Source: Mycobacterium sp. Aquia_216 (GTDB lineage Bacteria; Actinomycetota; Actinomycetes; Mycobacteriales; Mycobacteriaceae). From it: a stretch of DNA of 64,000 nt. The stretch spans positions 5,022,001-5,086,000 of the forward strand of contig NZ_CP113529.1 in assembly GCF_026723865.1 (NCBI RefSeq), written 5' to 3'. The position numbers were made by a program, and so were the translations under genes. The notes under the pieces are model-generated. The model was not told the origin of the DNA and ran no database searches. It saw nothing but the letters and a program-made list of their open reading frames with translations. Shown in pieces: positions 9,484 to 17,344 of the stretch. Every line of letters begins with the position of its first letter. Positions within the stretch are counted from its first letter, which is position 1.

Positions 9484-11808
9484 CTAGCCGATTTTCGTCA
9501 CCGTGTCGCCGACCGGATACCCGTTGTGCTCCACCGAAATCGCGATCGGTTCGATCGGCGCGGCCGGTTCGGCCGCTCCCTCGCTGATGCCGAACCGCTC
9601 GTGCAGCCACACCAACGGCCTGGGCGCCCACCAGTTCCAGCGGCCCATCACATGCATGAAGGCCGGAACCAGGACCATCCGAACCAGGGTCGCGTCCACC
9701 AACACGGCCAGGGTCAGGCCCAGACCGAACATCCGCATGAACGACACGTGGGCGGCGATCAGCGCCGCGAACGACATCGACATCACCAATGCGGCCGCGG
9801 TGATCACCCGGCCCGTGCGCGCCACGCCGTGCGCCACCGCCTCGTCGTTGGCGGCGTGCGCCTCTTTGGCGGTCGACTTCGCCGGCCGCAACTGCAGCCA
9901 GTACTCGCGGATCCGGGAGATCAGGAACACCTCGTAGTCCATCGACAAGCCGAATGCGATGCAGAACAACAGCACCGGCATGTTCGCCACCAGGGTGCCG
10001 CTCGGCGTCGTTCCCAGCGCGCCGAGATGGCCGTCCTGGAAGATCCACACCAGCGCGCCGAACGCCGCGGTCAGCGAGAGCACATTGCATATCAGCGCCT
10101 TCAGCGGCAACACCACGCTGCCGGTCAGCAAGAACAGCAGGATGAAGGTGATCACGGCCATCACGCCCAGCACCATCGGAAGGCGATCCGTCACCGCATC
10201 GACGCTGTCGCGGTTCACCTGCGCTACGCCGGCCATCTCCACGGCGCGGCCGCCCGGTCCGGGCACCTGGTGCAACCGGCTGAGCTGGGTGTCGTTCGCT
10301 TGCGAGAACAGCGGCGCCGTGCTGCTCACGGTCAGCAAAGCAGTGCCATCGACCAGCCCGGTCGCCGCGACCGGCGGGCCCACCCGATCGCCGCCCACGA
10401 ACGTCCCGGTCGGGTCGGTTACCGCCGACACATCGGGCACCCGCGACAATTCGGCAGCATACTTGTCGAGATCCGCCGGGCTCAGGCCGCGGGCATCGGG
10501 CACGGCGATGGGCACCACCGTTGCGGAATCGTGCGCGAAGCCGGTGCGCAGTCGATCACCGACTTGATGCGACGACGACGAAGTGGGCAGCACCCGATCG
10601 TCGGGAAAGCCCCACTTCACCGACAGGAACGGAAGCCCGAGCAGCAGCAGAAGGGCGACGACAGCCAGCCCGACCGGCAGCCAACGGCGCATCACGAACT
10701 TGCTCGACCGGTACCAGAACAGCTGCTCGACCGGCTTGTGCACGGGTTCGGCGCGGCCCAGCATTCGCCGTACCAGCCGGCGCACGTCCCAGGCATCCAG
10801 CCGGGGACCCAGCAGCACGATTGCGGCCGGGGTCAGCACGATGGACGCGGTCGCGACGAAGGCCACCGTGGCCACCCCGGCGTAGGCAAACGACTTCAGG
10901 AAATACATCGGGAACAGCGCCGTCGCCGACATCGACAACGCCACGGTGACCGCGGAGAACAGCACGGTGCGCCCGGAGGTGGCCATGGTCCGGATTAGTG
11001 CCTCGTCTCGGTCGCTGCCCTCGGCCAGCTCGTCGCGATAGCGACTGAGGATCAACAGCGTGTAGTCGATGGCCAATGCCAGGCCCAAGGCGGTGCTCAG
11101 GTTGAGCGCGAAGATCGATACTTCGGTGGTGTACGTGACGAGCCGCAGTACCGTCATCGAGCCGACGACGGCCAGCGCGCCGAGCGCCATCGGCAACACC
11201 GCCGCCAGCACCCCGCCGAACACCCAGACCAGCACCAGGAAGCTCAGCGGTATCGCGATGATCTCCATCAGTAAGAGGTCTTCTTGGTTCTGCGAGTTGA
11301 TCTGGGCATATTCCATCGCCGAGCCCCCGGCCCGGACGGTGACGCCGTCACGATCGTGCACGAACTGGTCGCCCAGGGTCTGGGCGTTTTTCTGCGCGTC
11401 GTTCTCGCCGCCTTTGAGGTTGACCACGATCAACCCGGACTTGCCGTCTTTGCTCATCAGATCGGCGGCGGCCTGCGGCGGTGCGGTCCAGGCCGAGGAC
11501 ACGTTGTAGACCAGGGGCGAGTGCTGCAGCTGGTCAACGAGGTCGGTGCCCACCTTGCGGGCCGGATCGCTGTTGGCGCCCGCGGGCGCGGTGACCAAGA
11601 TCAGCATCTGCTGACCGCTCTGCCCGAACTTGTCACCCAACACCGCGATGGCGTGCGCGGACTCGGAGTTCGGGTCCTGGAAACCGCCGGGGGCCAAGCT
11701 CTTGGCGACCGGGATGCCGAAGACCGCCGCGGCGATGAAGACCAGGACCCCGACCGCGCCGATTCGGCGCGGCGCGGCGATGGCGAACCGAGCGATCCTT
11801 GGCAGCAT
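9484..11808 (-). CDS. mmpL13: MmpL-family RND transporter, intact MmpL13
   Basis: A 774-residue RND-superfamily transporter of the mycobacterial MmpL group, which exports lipids or siderophores across the inner membrane. TM1 is near residues 17-35, a periplasmic loop begins NSESAHAIAVLGDKFG, then come TM2-6 (residues 185-330), a second loop and TM7-12 (520-735). The proton-relay Asp-Tyr pairs are visible as ALAIDYTLLILSRYRDE and FGLSMDYEVFLISRIREYW. In H37Rv this locus is annotated as two pieces (mmpL13a Rv1145 and mmpL13b Rv1146); here it is one uninterrupted frame. No mmpS partner is adjacent. A sigma-A-like promoter lies upstream (11862-11891). Confidence 0.9.
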   Translation of the reverse strand: MLPRIARFAIAAPRRIGAVGVLVFIAAAVFGIPVAKSLAPGGFQDPNSESAHAIAVLGDKFGQSGQQMLILVTAPAGANSDPARKVGTDLVDQLQHSPLVYNVSSAWTAPPQAAADLMSKDGKSGLIVVNLKGGENDAQKNAQTLGDQFVHDRDGVTVRAGGSAMEYAQINSQNQEDLLLMEIIAIPLSFLVLVWVFGGVLAAVLPMALGALAVVGSMTVLRLVTYTTEVSIFALNLSTALGLALAIDYTLLILSRYRDELAEGSDRDEALIRTMATSGRTVLFSAVTVALSMSATALFPMYFLKSFAYAGVATVAFVATASIVLTPAAIVLLGPRLDAWDVRRLVRRMLGRAEPVHKPVEQLFWYRSSKFVMRRWLPVGLAVVALLLLLGLPFLSVKWGFPDDRVLPTSSSSHQVGDRLRTGFAHDSATVVPIAVPDARGLSPADLDKYAAELSRVPDVSAVTDPTGTFVGGDRVGPPVAATGLVDGTALLTVSSTAPLFSQANDTQLSRLHQVPGPGGRAVEMAGVAQVNRDSVDAVTDRLPMVLGVMAVITFILLFLLTGSVVLPLKALICNVLSLTAAFGALVWIFQDGHLGALGTTPSGTLVANMPVLLFCIAFGLSMDYEVFLISRIREYWLQLRPAKSTAKEAHAANDEAVAHGVARTGRVITAAALVMSMSFAALIAAHVSFMRMFGLGLTLAVLVDATLVRMVLVPAFMHVMGRWNWWAPRPLVWLHERFGISEGAAEPAAPIEPIAISVEHNGYPVGDTVTKIG

Positions 11809-11861
11809 CTATGCTTCCTCCCCCGGTGGCGATCCCGCGGGGGGCGCACCATATTCGCGGT

Positions 11862-11891
11862 AACCTAGCCGCGGTAAGAGACAGGTGTCAA
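11862..11891 (-). promoter_or_regulatory. Sigma-A-like promoter of mmpL13
   Basis: On the minus strand TTGACA (11886-11891) and TAGGTT (11862-11867) are separated by 18 bases, followed about 40 bases later by GGGGGAGGAAG and the mmpL13 ATG at 11808. This is an unusually good -35 for a Mycobacterium. Called by eye only. Confidence 0.5.
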
Positions 11892-11914
11892 ACAACTCCA
11901 TACCGAGGTACGGG

Positions 11915-11992
11915 ATGAGCGCCCGAATGGTTCGACGCGGTTTCAAACCCGCCAACATTAAGAGTCCGGCAAGAAAAATGGGCGCTACCTAA
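11915..11992 (+). CDS. Possible 25-residue basic peptide
   Basis: ATG at 11915 behind GAGGTACGGG. The product is MSARMVRRGFKPANIKSPAR followed by KMGAT, with net charge about +8. It lies in the otherwise gene-free gap 11809-12381, upstream of two other tiny ORFs and a terminator on the same strand. There is no homology I recognise. Weakly supported: short ORFs occur by chance, and only the Shine-Dalgarno-like GAGGT and the shared arrangement speak for it. Confidence 0.25.
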   Translation: MSARMVRRGFKPANIKSPARKMGAT

Positions 11993-12052
11993 GCTGCTCA
12001 CGGACCAAATCCGGCACTACACGCCTGGCGAACCTACTGGCGAGTAAATTGC

Positions 12053-12071
12053 CACGATTTTCCGAATCGTG
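12053..12071. promoter_or_regulatory. Inverted repeat upstream of the small ORF
   Basis: CACGATT and AATCGTG arms of 7 bp with a 5-nt spacer (TTCCG), centred 26 bases before the ATG at 12088. Could be an operator or a 5'-leader hairpin for the small ORF that follows. Confidence 0.35.
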
Positions 12072-12087
12072 ACTCAAAGATTCCTTA

Positions 12088-12243
12088 ATGGTTGCTCTTA
12101 AGCTCAGTGTCATGTGGATCGACGACTCGAGTGCGGACGTCATCAAGGTTGACTTCGAGGCTCTCTACCACGGCGACGTGTTGGTGGAAGGCGAGACCTC
12201 GGAGCAGTTTGACGAATGGCAACCGCTACCTAACGCAAGCTGA
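12088..12243 (+). CDS. Small acidic hypothetical protein, 51 residues
   Basis: The frame from ATG 12088 (or in-frame ATG 12112) encodes MVALKLSVMWIDDSSADVIK, then VDFEALYHGDVLVEGETSEQ, then FDEWQPLPNAS. It is strongly acidic with a beta-rich pattern, and the second half uses GC-ending codons like real mycobacterial genes. No Shine-Dalgarno is visible, so it may be translated from a leaderless message. It is followed by a 22-residue ORF and a strong terminator at 12331-12356. I do not recognise the family. Confidence 0.45.
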   Translation: MVALKLSVMWIDDSSADVIKVDFEALYHGDVLVEGETSEQFDEWQPLPNAS

Positions 12244-12248
12244 CCATC

Positions 12249-12317
12249 ATGAGCTTGCTCGCGCGGCTTCTGATGGCCGAACCCTCAGTCTCTCGTTGGT
12301 TCCGACGATCTCATTGA
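12249..12317 (+). CDS. Possible 22-residue peptide
   Basis: ATG 12249, five bases after the stop of the 51-residue ORF, to TGA 12315-12317. The product MSLLARLLMAEPSVSRWFRR-SH is basic and amphipathic. Its position between a plausible small gene and a terminator suggests it could be the last ORF of the transcript, but its size makes chance occurrence likely. Confidence 0.2.
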   Translation: MSLLARLLMAEPSVSRWFRRSH

Positions 12318-12330
12318 TCTTGTTGCCAAC

Positions 12331-12356
12331 AAAAACCCCCGCCTCGGCGGGGGTTT
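12331..12356 (+). terminator. Strong intrinsic, probably bidirectional terminator
   Basis: AAAAA, then a 7-bp GC stem CCCCCGC / GCGGGGG with a CTCG loop, then TTTTT. Flanking A and T runs extend the stem and serve as U-tracts in both directions. It separates the small-ORF transcript (plus strand) from the convergent SDR gene ending at 12382. Such textbook Rho-independent terminators are uncommon in mycobacteria. Confidence 0.88.
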
Positions 12357-12381
12357 TTGTGTACCGATCCGAAAACGGGTC

Positions 12382-13146
12382 TCAGCGCGGCGCCATGCGG
12401 ATGGCGCCATCGAGGCGGATGACCTCGCCGTTGAGCATCGGGTTCTCCACGATGTGCACGGCCAGCGCGCCGTACTCGTCGGGATCGCCCAGCCGGGCGG
12501 GGTGCGGCACCTGCTTGCCCAGCGACTTCTGCGCCTCCTCGGGCAGCGAACCCAGCAACGGGGTCTTGAACAATCCCGGCGCGATGGTCACCACGCGAAT
12601 GAGCTCGCGCGACAGGTCCCGGGCGATCGGCAGGGTCATGCCGACCACGCCGCCCTTGGACGCCGAGTAGGCGGCCTGGCCGATCTGACCGTCGAACGCG
12701 GCGACCGAGGCGGTGTTGATGATGACGCCCCGCTCTTGTTTGTCCGAGGGGCCGACGGGCTCGGTCTTGGCGATGCGCTCGGCGGCCAACCGCAGCACGT
12801 TGAAGGTGCCGATCAGGTTGACCCCGACCACCTTCTTGAACGCGTCCAGCGGGAACGGGCCGTCCTTGGACAGCGTCTTGATGGCGTTACCGATGCCCGC
12901 GCAGTTGACGTTGATCCGCAGCGGGCCCAGCGACTCGGCCACGTCGAGCGCGCTGCCGACGCCGGCCTCATCGGTGACGTCGCTCTCGACGAAGCGGGCG
13001 CGGTCGCCCAGTTCGCGGACGGCGTCTTCGCCCCGCAGATCGATCACCACCACTTGTGCGCCCGCGTCGAGGAGCCGTTTGGTGGTGGCCAGGCCCAGGC
13101 CTGACGCGCCTCCGGTGACGACGGCAACCGCGTCCTTGATCTCCAT
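12382..13146 (-). CDS. 3-hydroxyacyl-CoA dehydrogenase type-2-like SDR (Rv1144 type)
   Basis: A 254-residue classical short-chain dehydrogenase related to HSD17B10, which oxidises 3-hydroxyacyl-CoA or hydroxysteroids with NAD+. The cofactor loop is [13 protein letters not shown] (residues 12-24), Asp in [10 protein letters not shown] selects NAD, and the active site is [20 protein letters not shown] with Tyr-x-x-x-Lys (YSASK). The ATG at 13146 follows AAAGGAC. It lies downstream of mcr on the same strand with 49 bases between, containing a 9-2-9 inverted repeat. Likely role: branched-chain or sterol side-chain beta-oxidation together with Mcr. Confidence 0.88.
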   Translation of the reverse strand: MEIKDAVAVVTGGASGLGLATTKRLLDAGAQVVVIDLRGEDAVRELGDRARFVESDVTDEAGVGSALDVAESLGPLRINVNCAGIGNAIKTLSKDGPFPLDAFKKVVGVNLIGTFNVLRLAAERIAKTEPVGPSDKQERGVIINTASVAAFDGQIGQAAYSASKGGVVGMTLPIARDLSRELIRVVTIAPGLFKTPLLGSLPEEAQKSLGKQVPHPARLGDPDEYGALAVHIVENPMLNGEVIRLDGAIRMAPR

Positions 13147-13172
13147 CCGAGTCCTTTCGTGCTGCGATCCTG

Positions 13173-13192
13173 CCGACCAACTTGTTGGTCGG
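13173..13192. promoter_or_regulatory. Perfect 9-2-9 inverted repeat between mcr and the SDR gene
   Basis: CCGACCAAC-TT-GTTGGTCGG, 27 bases upstream of the SDR start. It has the size and symmetry of a TetR-type operator with an AACnnGTT core like KstR boxes, but the outer T/A of the KstR consensus are reversed (A/T). It could alternatively be an mRNA processing or attenuating hairpin between the two genes. Confidence 0.6.
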
Positions 13193-13195
13193 GGA

Positions 13196-14275
13196 CTATA
13201 CCCAGTCGTTGAGGACGTCCTGGACGTCGGCCACCGGCACCGCCTGGCGCGGTGTATCGGGCGCGGTCCGGGAAAACCGCGGGGCCGCCCGGGGCTGCAG
13301 ACCACCATTGACTTCATAGAAGGTGTTTCGCTCGGTGATGTGCGGCTCCGTCTGCACCTCGCCGAAGGCCAGCACCGGCGTGACGCAGGCGTCGGAGTCG
13401 GCGAACACCTTGGCCCAGTGGTCCCGGTCGTGGCGGGCGAAGGTGTCGGTGAACACCGCCCGCAGCTCGGGCCAGCGACCGACATCGTTCTGCGGCGGCA
13501 GGTCGGCGGCGTCCAGGCCCAGCCCGGCCAGCATGGCCGCGTAGAACTGCGGTTCGATGGCACCGACCGCGACGTAGCGCCCGTCGGCGCACTCGTAGGT
13601 GTCATAGTAGGGCGCGCCGCTGTCCAGCATGTTGGTGCCGCGTTCGTCGGACCACATCCCGGAGCTGCGCATCTGCCACATCATCTGAACCAGCACGCTG
13701 GAGCCGTCCACCATCGCCGCGTCGACCACCTGACCCTTGCCGGAGCTCTGCCGCTCCCACAGCGCGGACAGGATCCCGACCAGCAGGAACATTGAGCCGC
13801 CGCCGAAGTCGCCGACCAGGTTCAGCGGCGGCACCGGCCGCTCGCCCGCCCGGCCGATGGCGTGCAGGATCCCGTTCAGCGAGATGTAGTTGATGTCATG
13901 GCCCGCCTGCTGGCTGCGCGGGCCGGCCTGGCCCCATCCGGTCATTCGGGCGTAGATCAGGCGGTCGTTGACCTTCGCGCAGTCCTCGGGGCCCAGGCCC
14001 AGCCGCTCGGTGACGCCGGGGCGATAGCCCTCGATCAAGACGTCGGCCTTGGCGATCAGGTCCAGGACAAGTTGGTGTCCTTCACCGGACTTGAGGTCGG
14101 CGGCCACGATCCGGCGGTTGCGGCTCATCGCGTCCTTCACAACCCCGCCGGCGCTCCCGGGCCGATCGACGCGCACCACGTCGGCCCCCAGATCTCCCAG
14201 AATCATCGCGGCATGGGGCCCCGGCCCGATGCCCGCCAGCTCCACGACCCGCAATCCATTGAGTGGTCCCGACAT
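13196..14275 (-). CDS. mcr: Alpha-methylacyl-CoA racemase
   Basis: A 359-residue CoA-transferase family III enzyme that epimerises 2-methylacyl-CoAs so that (2R) branched fatty acids and sterol side chains can enter beta-oxidation. Family features are [27 protein letters not shown] at the N-terminus, [10 protein letters not shown] (catalytic His), [11 protein letters not shown] (catalytic Asp) and a conserved Glu further on, as in Rv1143, whose structure is known. It is upstream of the SDR gene on the same strand and divergent from the crotonase gene. Confidence 0.93.
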   Translation of the reverse strand: MSGPLNGLRVVELAGIGPGPHAAMILGDLGADVVRVDRPGSAGGVVKDAMSRNRRIVAADLKSGEGHQLVLDLIAKADVLIEGYRPGVTERLGLGPEDCAKVNDRLIYARMTGWGQAGPRSQQAGHDINYISLNGILHAIGRAGERPVPPLNLVGDFGGGSMFLLVGILSALWERQSSGKGQVVDAAMVDGSSVLVQMMWQMRSSGMWSDERGTNMLDSGAPYYDTYECADGRYVAVGAIEPQFYAAMLAGLGLDAADLPPQNDVGRWPELRAVFTDTFARHDRDHWAKVFADSDACVTPVLAFGEVQTEPHITERNTFYEVNGGLQPRAAPRFSRTAPDTPRQAVPVADVQDVLNDWV

Positions 14276-14389
14276 GATCCACCCACCTTTCGTCTGCTCT
14301 GACGCGCGTCAACCCGGTCGTTGAGATCTTCGCAGCCGCCCGTTGCGGCCGCGCAACCCGGTCGGTTCCGCGGTCGTTAGGGTGAGTTC

Positions 14390-15196
14390 ATGCCGGAATC
14401 CGCCATCGAAAGCCTCACTCCCGTCACGGGCCTCGACGTCGCCGTCTCCGACGGCGTGCTGTCGGTGACGATCGACCGGCCGGACAGCCTCAACTCGGTG
14501 AACACGCCGATATTGGCAGGGATCGCCGACGCGATGGAACACGCGGCCACCGATCCGGATGTCAAGGTGGTGCGCCTCGGCGGCGCGGGTCGCGGCTTCT
14601 GCTCCGGTGCGGGCATGGGCGCCGACGACCTCGCCGGCGGTGGCCCGGGCACCGAGATCATCACGCAAGCCAACCGCGCCATTCGGGCCATCACCGCCTT
14701 GCCCCGACCGGTCGTCGCGATCGTCCAGGGTCCGGCGGCCGGCATCGGCGTTTCCCTGGCGCTGGCCTGTGACGTCGTACTGGCTTCGGAGAAGGCATTT
14801 TTCATGCTCGCGTTTACCAAGATCGGGTTGATGCCCGACGGCGGCGCCTCGGCTTTGGTCGCTGCGGCGATCGGCCGAATCCGCGCGATGCGCATGGCGC
14901 TGCTGGCTGAACGGTTGCCGGCAGCCGAGGCGTTGTCGGCCGGCCTGGTCTCCGCGGTCTACCCGGCCGCGGACTTCCAAGCCGAAGTCGACAAGGTGAT
15001 CGCGCAACTGGTGGCCGGCCCCGCGGTGGCCTACGCCAAGACGAAGGACTCGATCAACGCCGCCACCCTGACCGAGTTGGACGCCGCCCTGGAGCGCGAA
15101 TTCCAGGGTCAGGCCGGATTGCTGCGCTCACACGACTTCAAAGAGGGCGCAACGGCGTTCCAGCAGCGCCGCACTCCCAGCTTCAGCGACCGCTAG
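14390..15196 (+). CDS. PaaG-like enoyl-CoA hydratase/isomerase (EchA10/EchA11 type)
   Basis: A 268-residue crotonase-fold protein, the same length as EchA10 and EchA11 of H37Rv. Oxyanion-hole elements FCSGAGMG and GPAAGIG are present. Aligned to classical crotonases, the two catalytic Glu positions are replaced (GIGVSLALACD in place of GGGxELAxxCD, and FFMLAFTKIGLMPDGG in place of FGQPEILLGxIPGAGG). The LAFTKIGLxPDGG form, with Asp, is that of PaaG/ECI-type isomerases. Isomerase or epoxy-CoA isomerase chemistry is thus more likely than simple hydration. It is divergent from mcr. Confidence 0.85.
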   Translation: MPESAIESLTPVTGLDVAVSDGVLSVTIDRPDSLNSVNTPILAGIADAMEHAATDPDVKVVRLGGAGRGFCSGAGMGADDLAGGGPGTEIITQANRAIRAITALPRPVVAIVQGPAAGIGVSLALACDVVLASEKAFFMLAFTKIGLMPDGGASALVAAAIGRIRAMRMALLAERLPAAEALSAGLVSAVYPAADFQAEVDKVIAQLVAGPAVAYAKTKDSINAATLTELDAALEREFQGQAGLLRSHDFKEGATAFQQRRTPSFSDR

Positions 15197-15276
15197 GTAG
15201 CCAGGCGCTTACTTTCGGCCGAACCGGCAATCCTCGTGATGTCAGTTCCGAATAACTGACATAACGAAGGGAAACA

Positions 15277-16614
15277 ATGGCCGAACAGCTGCGCTGTCTG
15301 GTGACCGGGGCGACCGGCTACATCGGCGCTCGATTGGTGCCTCGCTTGCTCGACGAAGGTCACCGCGTGCGCGCGCTGGCCCGCGACCCGGGCAAGCTGA
15401 CGGACGTGCCGTGGCGCGAGCAGGCCGAGGTGGCACGCGGTGACCTGGCCGACGTCGAATCGTTGATCGAAGCGTTCGCCCGCATCGACGTCGTCTACTA
15501 CCTGGTCCACTCGATGGGGACGTCGAAGAATTTCGCCGACGAAGAGAGCCGCTCGGTTCGCAACGTCGTGACGGCGGCGCGTCGCACCGGAGTGCGTCGA
15601 GTGGTGTACCTGAGCGGGCTGCATCCCGACGGCACCGGGCTCTCGCCGCACCTCGAATCGCGCAAGGCTGTCGGCGATGCGCTGATCGACTCAGGCGTCG
15701 AGGCGGTGGTGCTGCAGGCCGGCGTGGTCATCGGGTCGGGGTCGGCATCGTTCGAGATGATCCGGCACCTCACCGACCGGTTGCCGGTAATGACCACGCC
15801 GAAGTGGGTGCGCAACAGAATCCAGCCCATCGCGGTGCGCGACGTGCTCTACTACCTGGTCGCCGCGGCCACCGCACCGGTGCCGTCCTCGCGAACCTGG
15901 GATGTGGGCGGCCCCGACGTGTTGGAATACGGCGACATGATGCGCGTCTACGCCGACGTCGCGGGCCTGCGCCGGCGCTACCTGTTCGTGCTGCCGTTTT
16001 TGACGCCGTCGATCGCCAGCCTCTGGGTGGGGACGGTGACCCCGATTCCCTCCGGTTTAGCGCGCCCGCTGATCGAATCGCTGGAATGCGATGCGGTGAT
16101 GCGTAATTCGGAGATCGACACGATCATCGCGCCACCGCCGGGTGGCCTGACCGGTTACCGCCGGGCCGTCGAGTTGGCGCTCAACCGGGCCGCGCGGGGT
16201 CTGCCCGAGGCCAGCTGGGACTCGTCGCACTCCGAACCGGCCGAATCGCTGCCCAGCGATCCGGACTGGGCGGGCGAAGTCGTTTATACCGACGAGCGAA
16301 CGGCATCGACAACTGCAGGGCCCGAAGAAGTCTGGACGGCAGCGGAAAAGGCCGCCCCTCACAACCGACGGTGGACCGTGGCGGAGCGCGAACCCGGGAC
16401 CACGTTGCGGCTGCGCTCCCGGATGCGCGCCAGGGGTACGGCGTGGCTGGAATTGACGGTCACGCCGCAAGACGGCGGCGGCAGCATATACACGCAGCGG
16501 GCGACCTTTGTCCCGGCCGGCCTCCCGGGGCGTGCGTACTGGTTCCTCGCCCGGCCGCTGCATGCCGTTACCCTGAGTGCGCTGGCCCGCAACGTGATTG
16601 GTGCCGCCCAGTAG
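15277..16614 (+). CDS. NAD(P)-binding NmrA-like SDR with C-terminal DUF2867 domain
   Basis: A 445-residue two-domain protein. Residues 5-300 are an atypical/extended SDR: VTGATGYIGARLVPRLLDEG (Rossmann loop), YYLVHSMGTSKNF, VVYLSGLHPDG, and FEMIRHLTDRLPVM. Residues about 320-445 (WTAAEKAAPHNRRW ... to the end) form a START-like DUF2867 domain typical of larger members. The function is unknown; relatives are annotated as epimerases or complex-I-subunit-like quinone-binding proteins. It is a paralogue of the gene at 17341-18489, with a CPBP protease between them in the opposite orientation. Confidence 0.78.
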   Translation: MAEQLRCLVTGATGYIGARLVPRLLDEGHRVRALARDPGKLTDVPWREQAEVARGDLADVESLIEAFARIDVVYYLVHSMGTSKNFADEESRSVRNVVTAARRTGVRRVVYLSGLHPDGTGLSPHLESRKAVGDALIDSGVEAVVLQAGVVIGSGSASFEMIRHLTDRLPVMTTPKWVRNRIQPIAVRDVLYYLVAAATAPVPSSRTWDVGGPDVLEYGDMMRVYADVAGLRRRYLFVLPFLTPSIASLWVGTVTPIPSGLARPLIESLECDAVMRNSEIDTIIAPPPGGLTGYRRAVELALNRAARGLPEASWDSSHSEPAESLPSDPDWAGEVVYTDERTASTTAGPEEVWTAAEKAAPHNRRWTVAEREPGTTLRLRSRMRARGTAWLELTVTPQDGGGSIYTQRATFVPAGLPGRAYWFLARPLHAVTLSALARNVIGAAQ

Positions 16615-16621
16615 CCGACGG

Positions 16622-17344
16622 CTAGACGCCGAACATCGGCGGCAACACCAGCACCATGATCAGCCCCCAGAAGAAGTGGGTCAGCATCGGCGCCAGGATC
16701 CCGCCGCTGGCCCGGCGCTCCAAGGCACACACGGTGCCGAGAATGACCGCGGCGAATCCGAGCATCGGGTTGCCGCTGGCCAGGGTCGCGCAGAGGTACA
16801 GCACGGTCGAAATCGCCACTGGCGCATGCCGACCCAGCGCGGTATACAGCGCGCCACGAAAGAACGCCTCCTCGGCGACGCCGTTGATCAGAGTGATCGC
16901 CACGACCAGCCAAAACGACCCTTGATGGGCATATTGAAGGACGCGGGCGATCAGGGACGCCACGGCCGGAATCTCCCTGGCGACCAGGCCACCGACCACG
17001 AAGACTCCGCCGAGGACCAGACCGATGGCCGTACCGCTGATCACCGGGCGCTGATTGCGGCCGCGCCAGCAGATACCGCCCAGATGCAGCGGGCCGGAGA
17101 GAAACGCACCCGCGATCCACACGGCCGCCAACACCAGGGTCAGCCAATAGAAGTTCGAGTCACCCGGAGCGCGTCGCAGCGAAAAGCCAAGCACCACAGC
17201 GCCGATTACCAGGGTGAGCGCGACGACGACGCGGCGCCGCCGCACCGTGGAAGGCGATTCATGGTGTGGCACAGCGACGTTGGTAACGGCGCGACGCAGC
17301 TCCGAGTACACGCTGGTGTGGTATGGAGTGGTGACCTCGCTCAT
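16622..17344 (-). CDS. CPBP-family intramembrane metalloprotease (CAAX protease-like)
   Basis: A 240-residue membrane protein with about seven hydrophobic helices and the CPBP/Rce1 motif EEAFFRG (motif 1, about residue 163), plus a C-terminal HFFWG histidine motif. In bacteria these proteins are candidate immunity or regulated-proteolysis factors; no CAAX substrate is evident. The ATG at 17344 overlaps the stop of the upstream SDR gene (ATGA), so the two are translationally coupled. The adjacency to an ICMT-like gene (18825) is notable because CAAX proteases and ICMTs act successively on prenylated proteins in eukaryotes, but that link is only a speculation here. Probably Rv1140-related by order. 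Confidence 0.8.
   Translation of the reverse strand: MSEVTTPYHTSVYSELRRAVTNVAVPHHESPSTVRRRRVVVALTLVIGAVVLGFSLRRAPGDSNFYWLTLVLAAVWIAGAFLSGPLHLGGICWRGRNQRPVISGTAIGLVLGGVFVVGGLVAREIPAVASLIARVLQYAHQGSFWLVVAITLINGVAEEAFFRGALYTALGRHAPVAISTVLYLCATLASGNPMLGFAAVILGTVCALERRASGGILAPMLTHFFWGLIMVLVLPPMFGV

Noticed and set aside
8488..10998. 836-codon open frame on the plus strand
   Set aside because: It is antisense to the methyltransferase and mmpL13 genes; its product is Arg/His/Gln-rich without any domain, typical of the complementary strand of high-GC genes.
14310..14364. Direct repeat CAACCCGGTCG (14310 and 14354) in the mcr/crotonase gap
   Set aside because: Eleven bases of common high-GC words; too short to call a site without conservation data.
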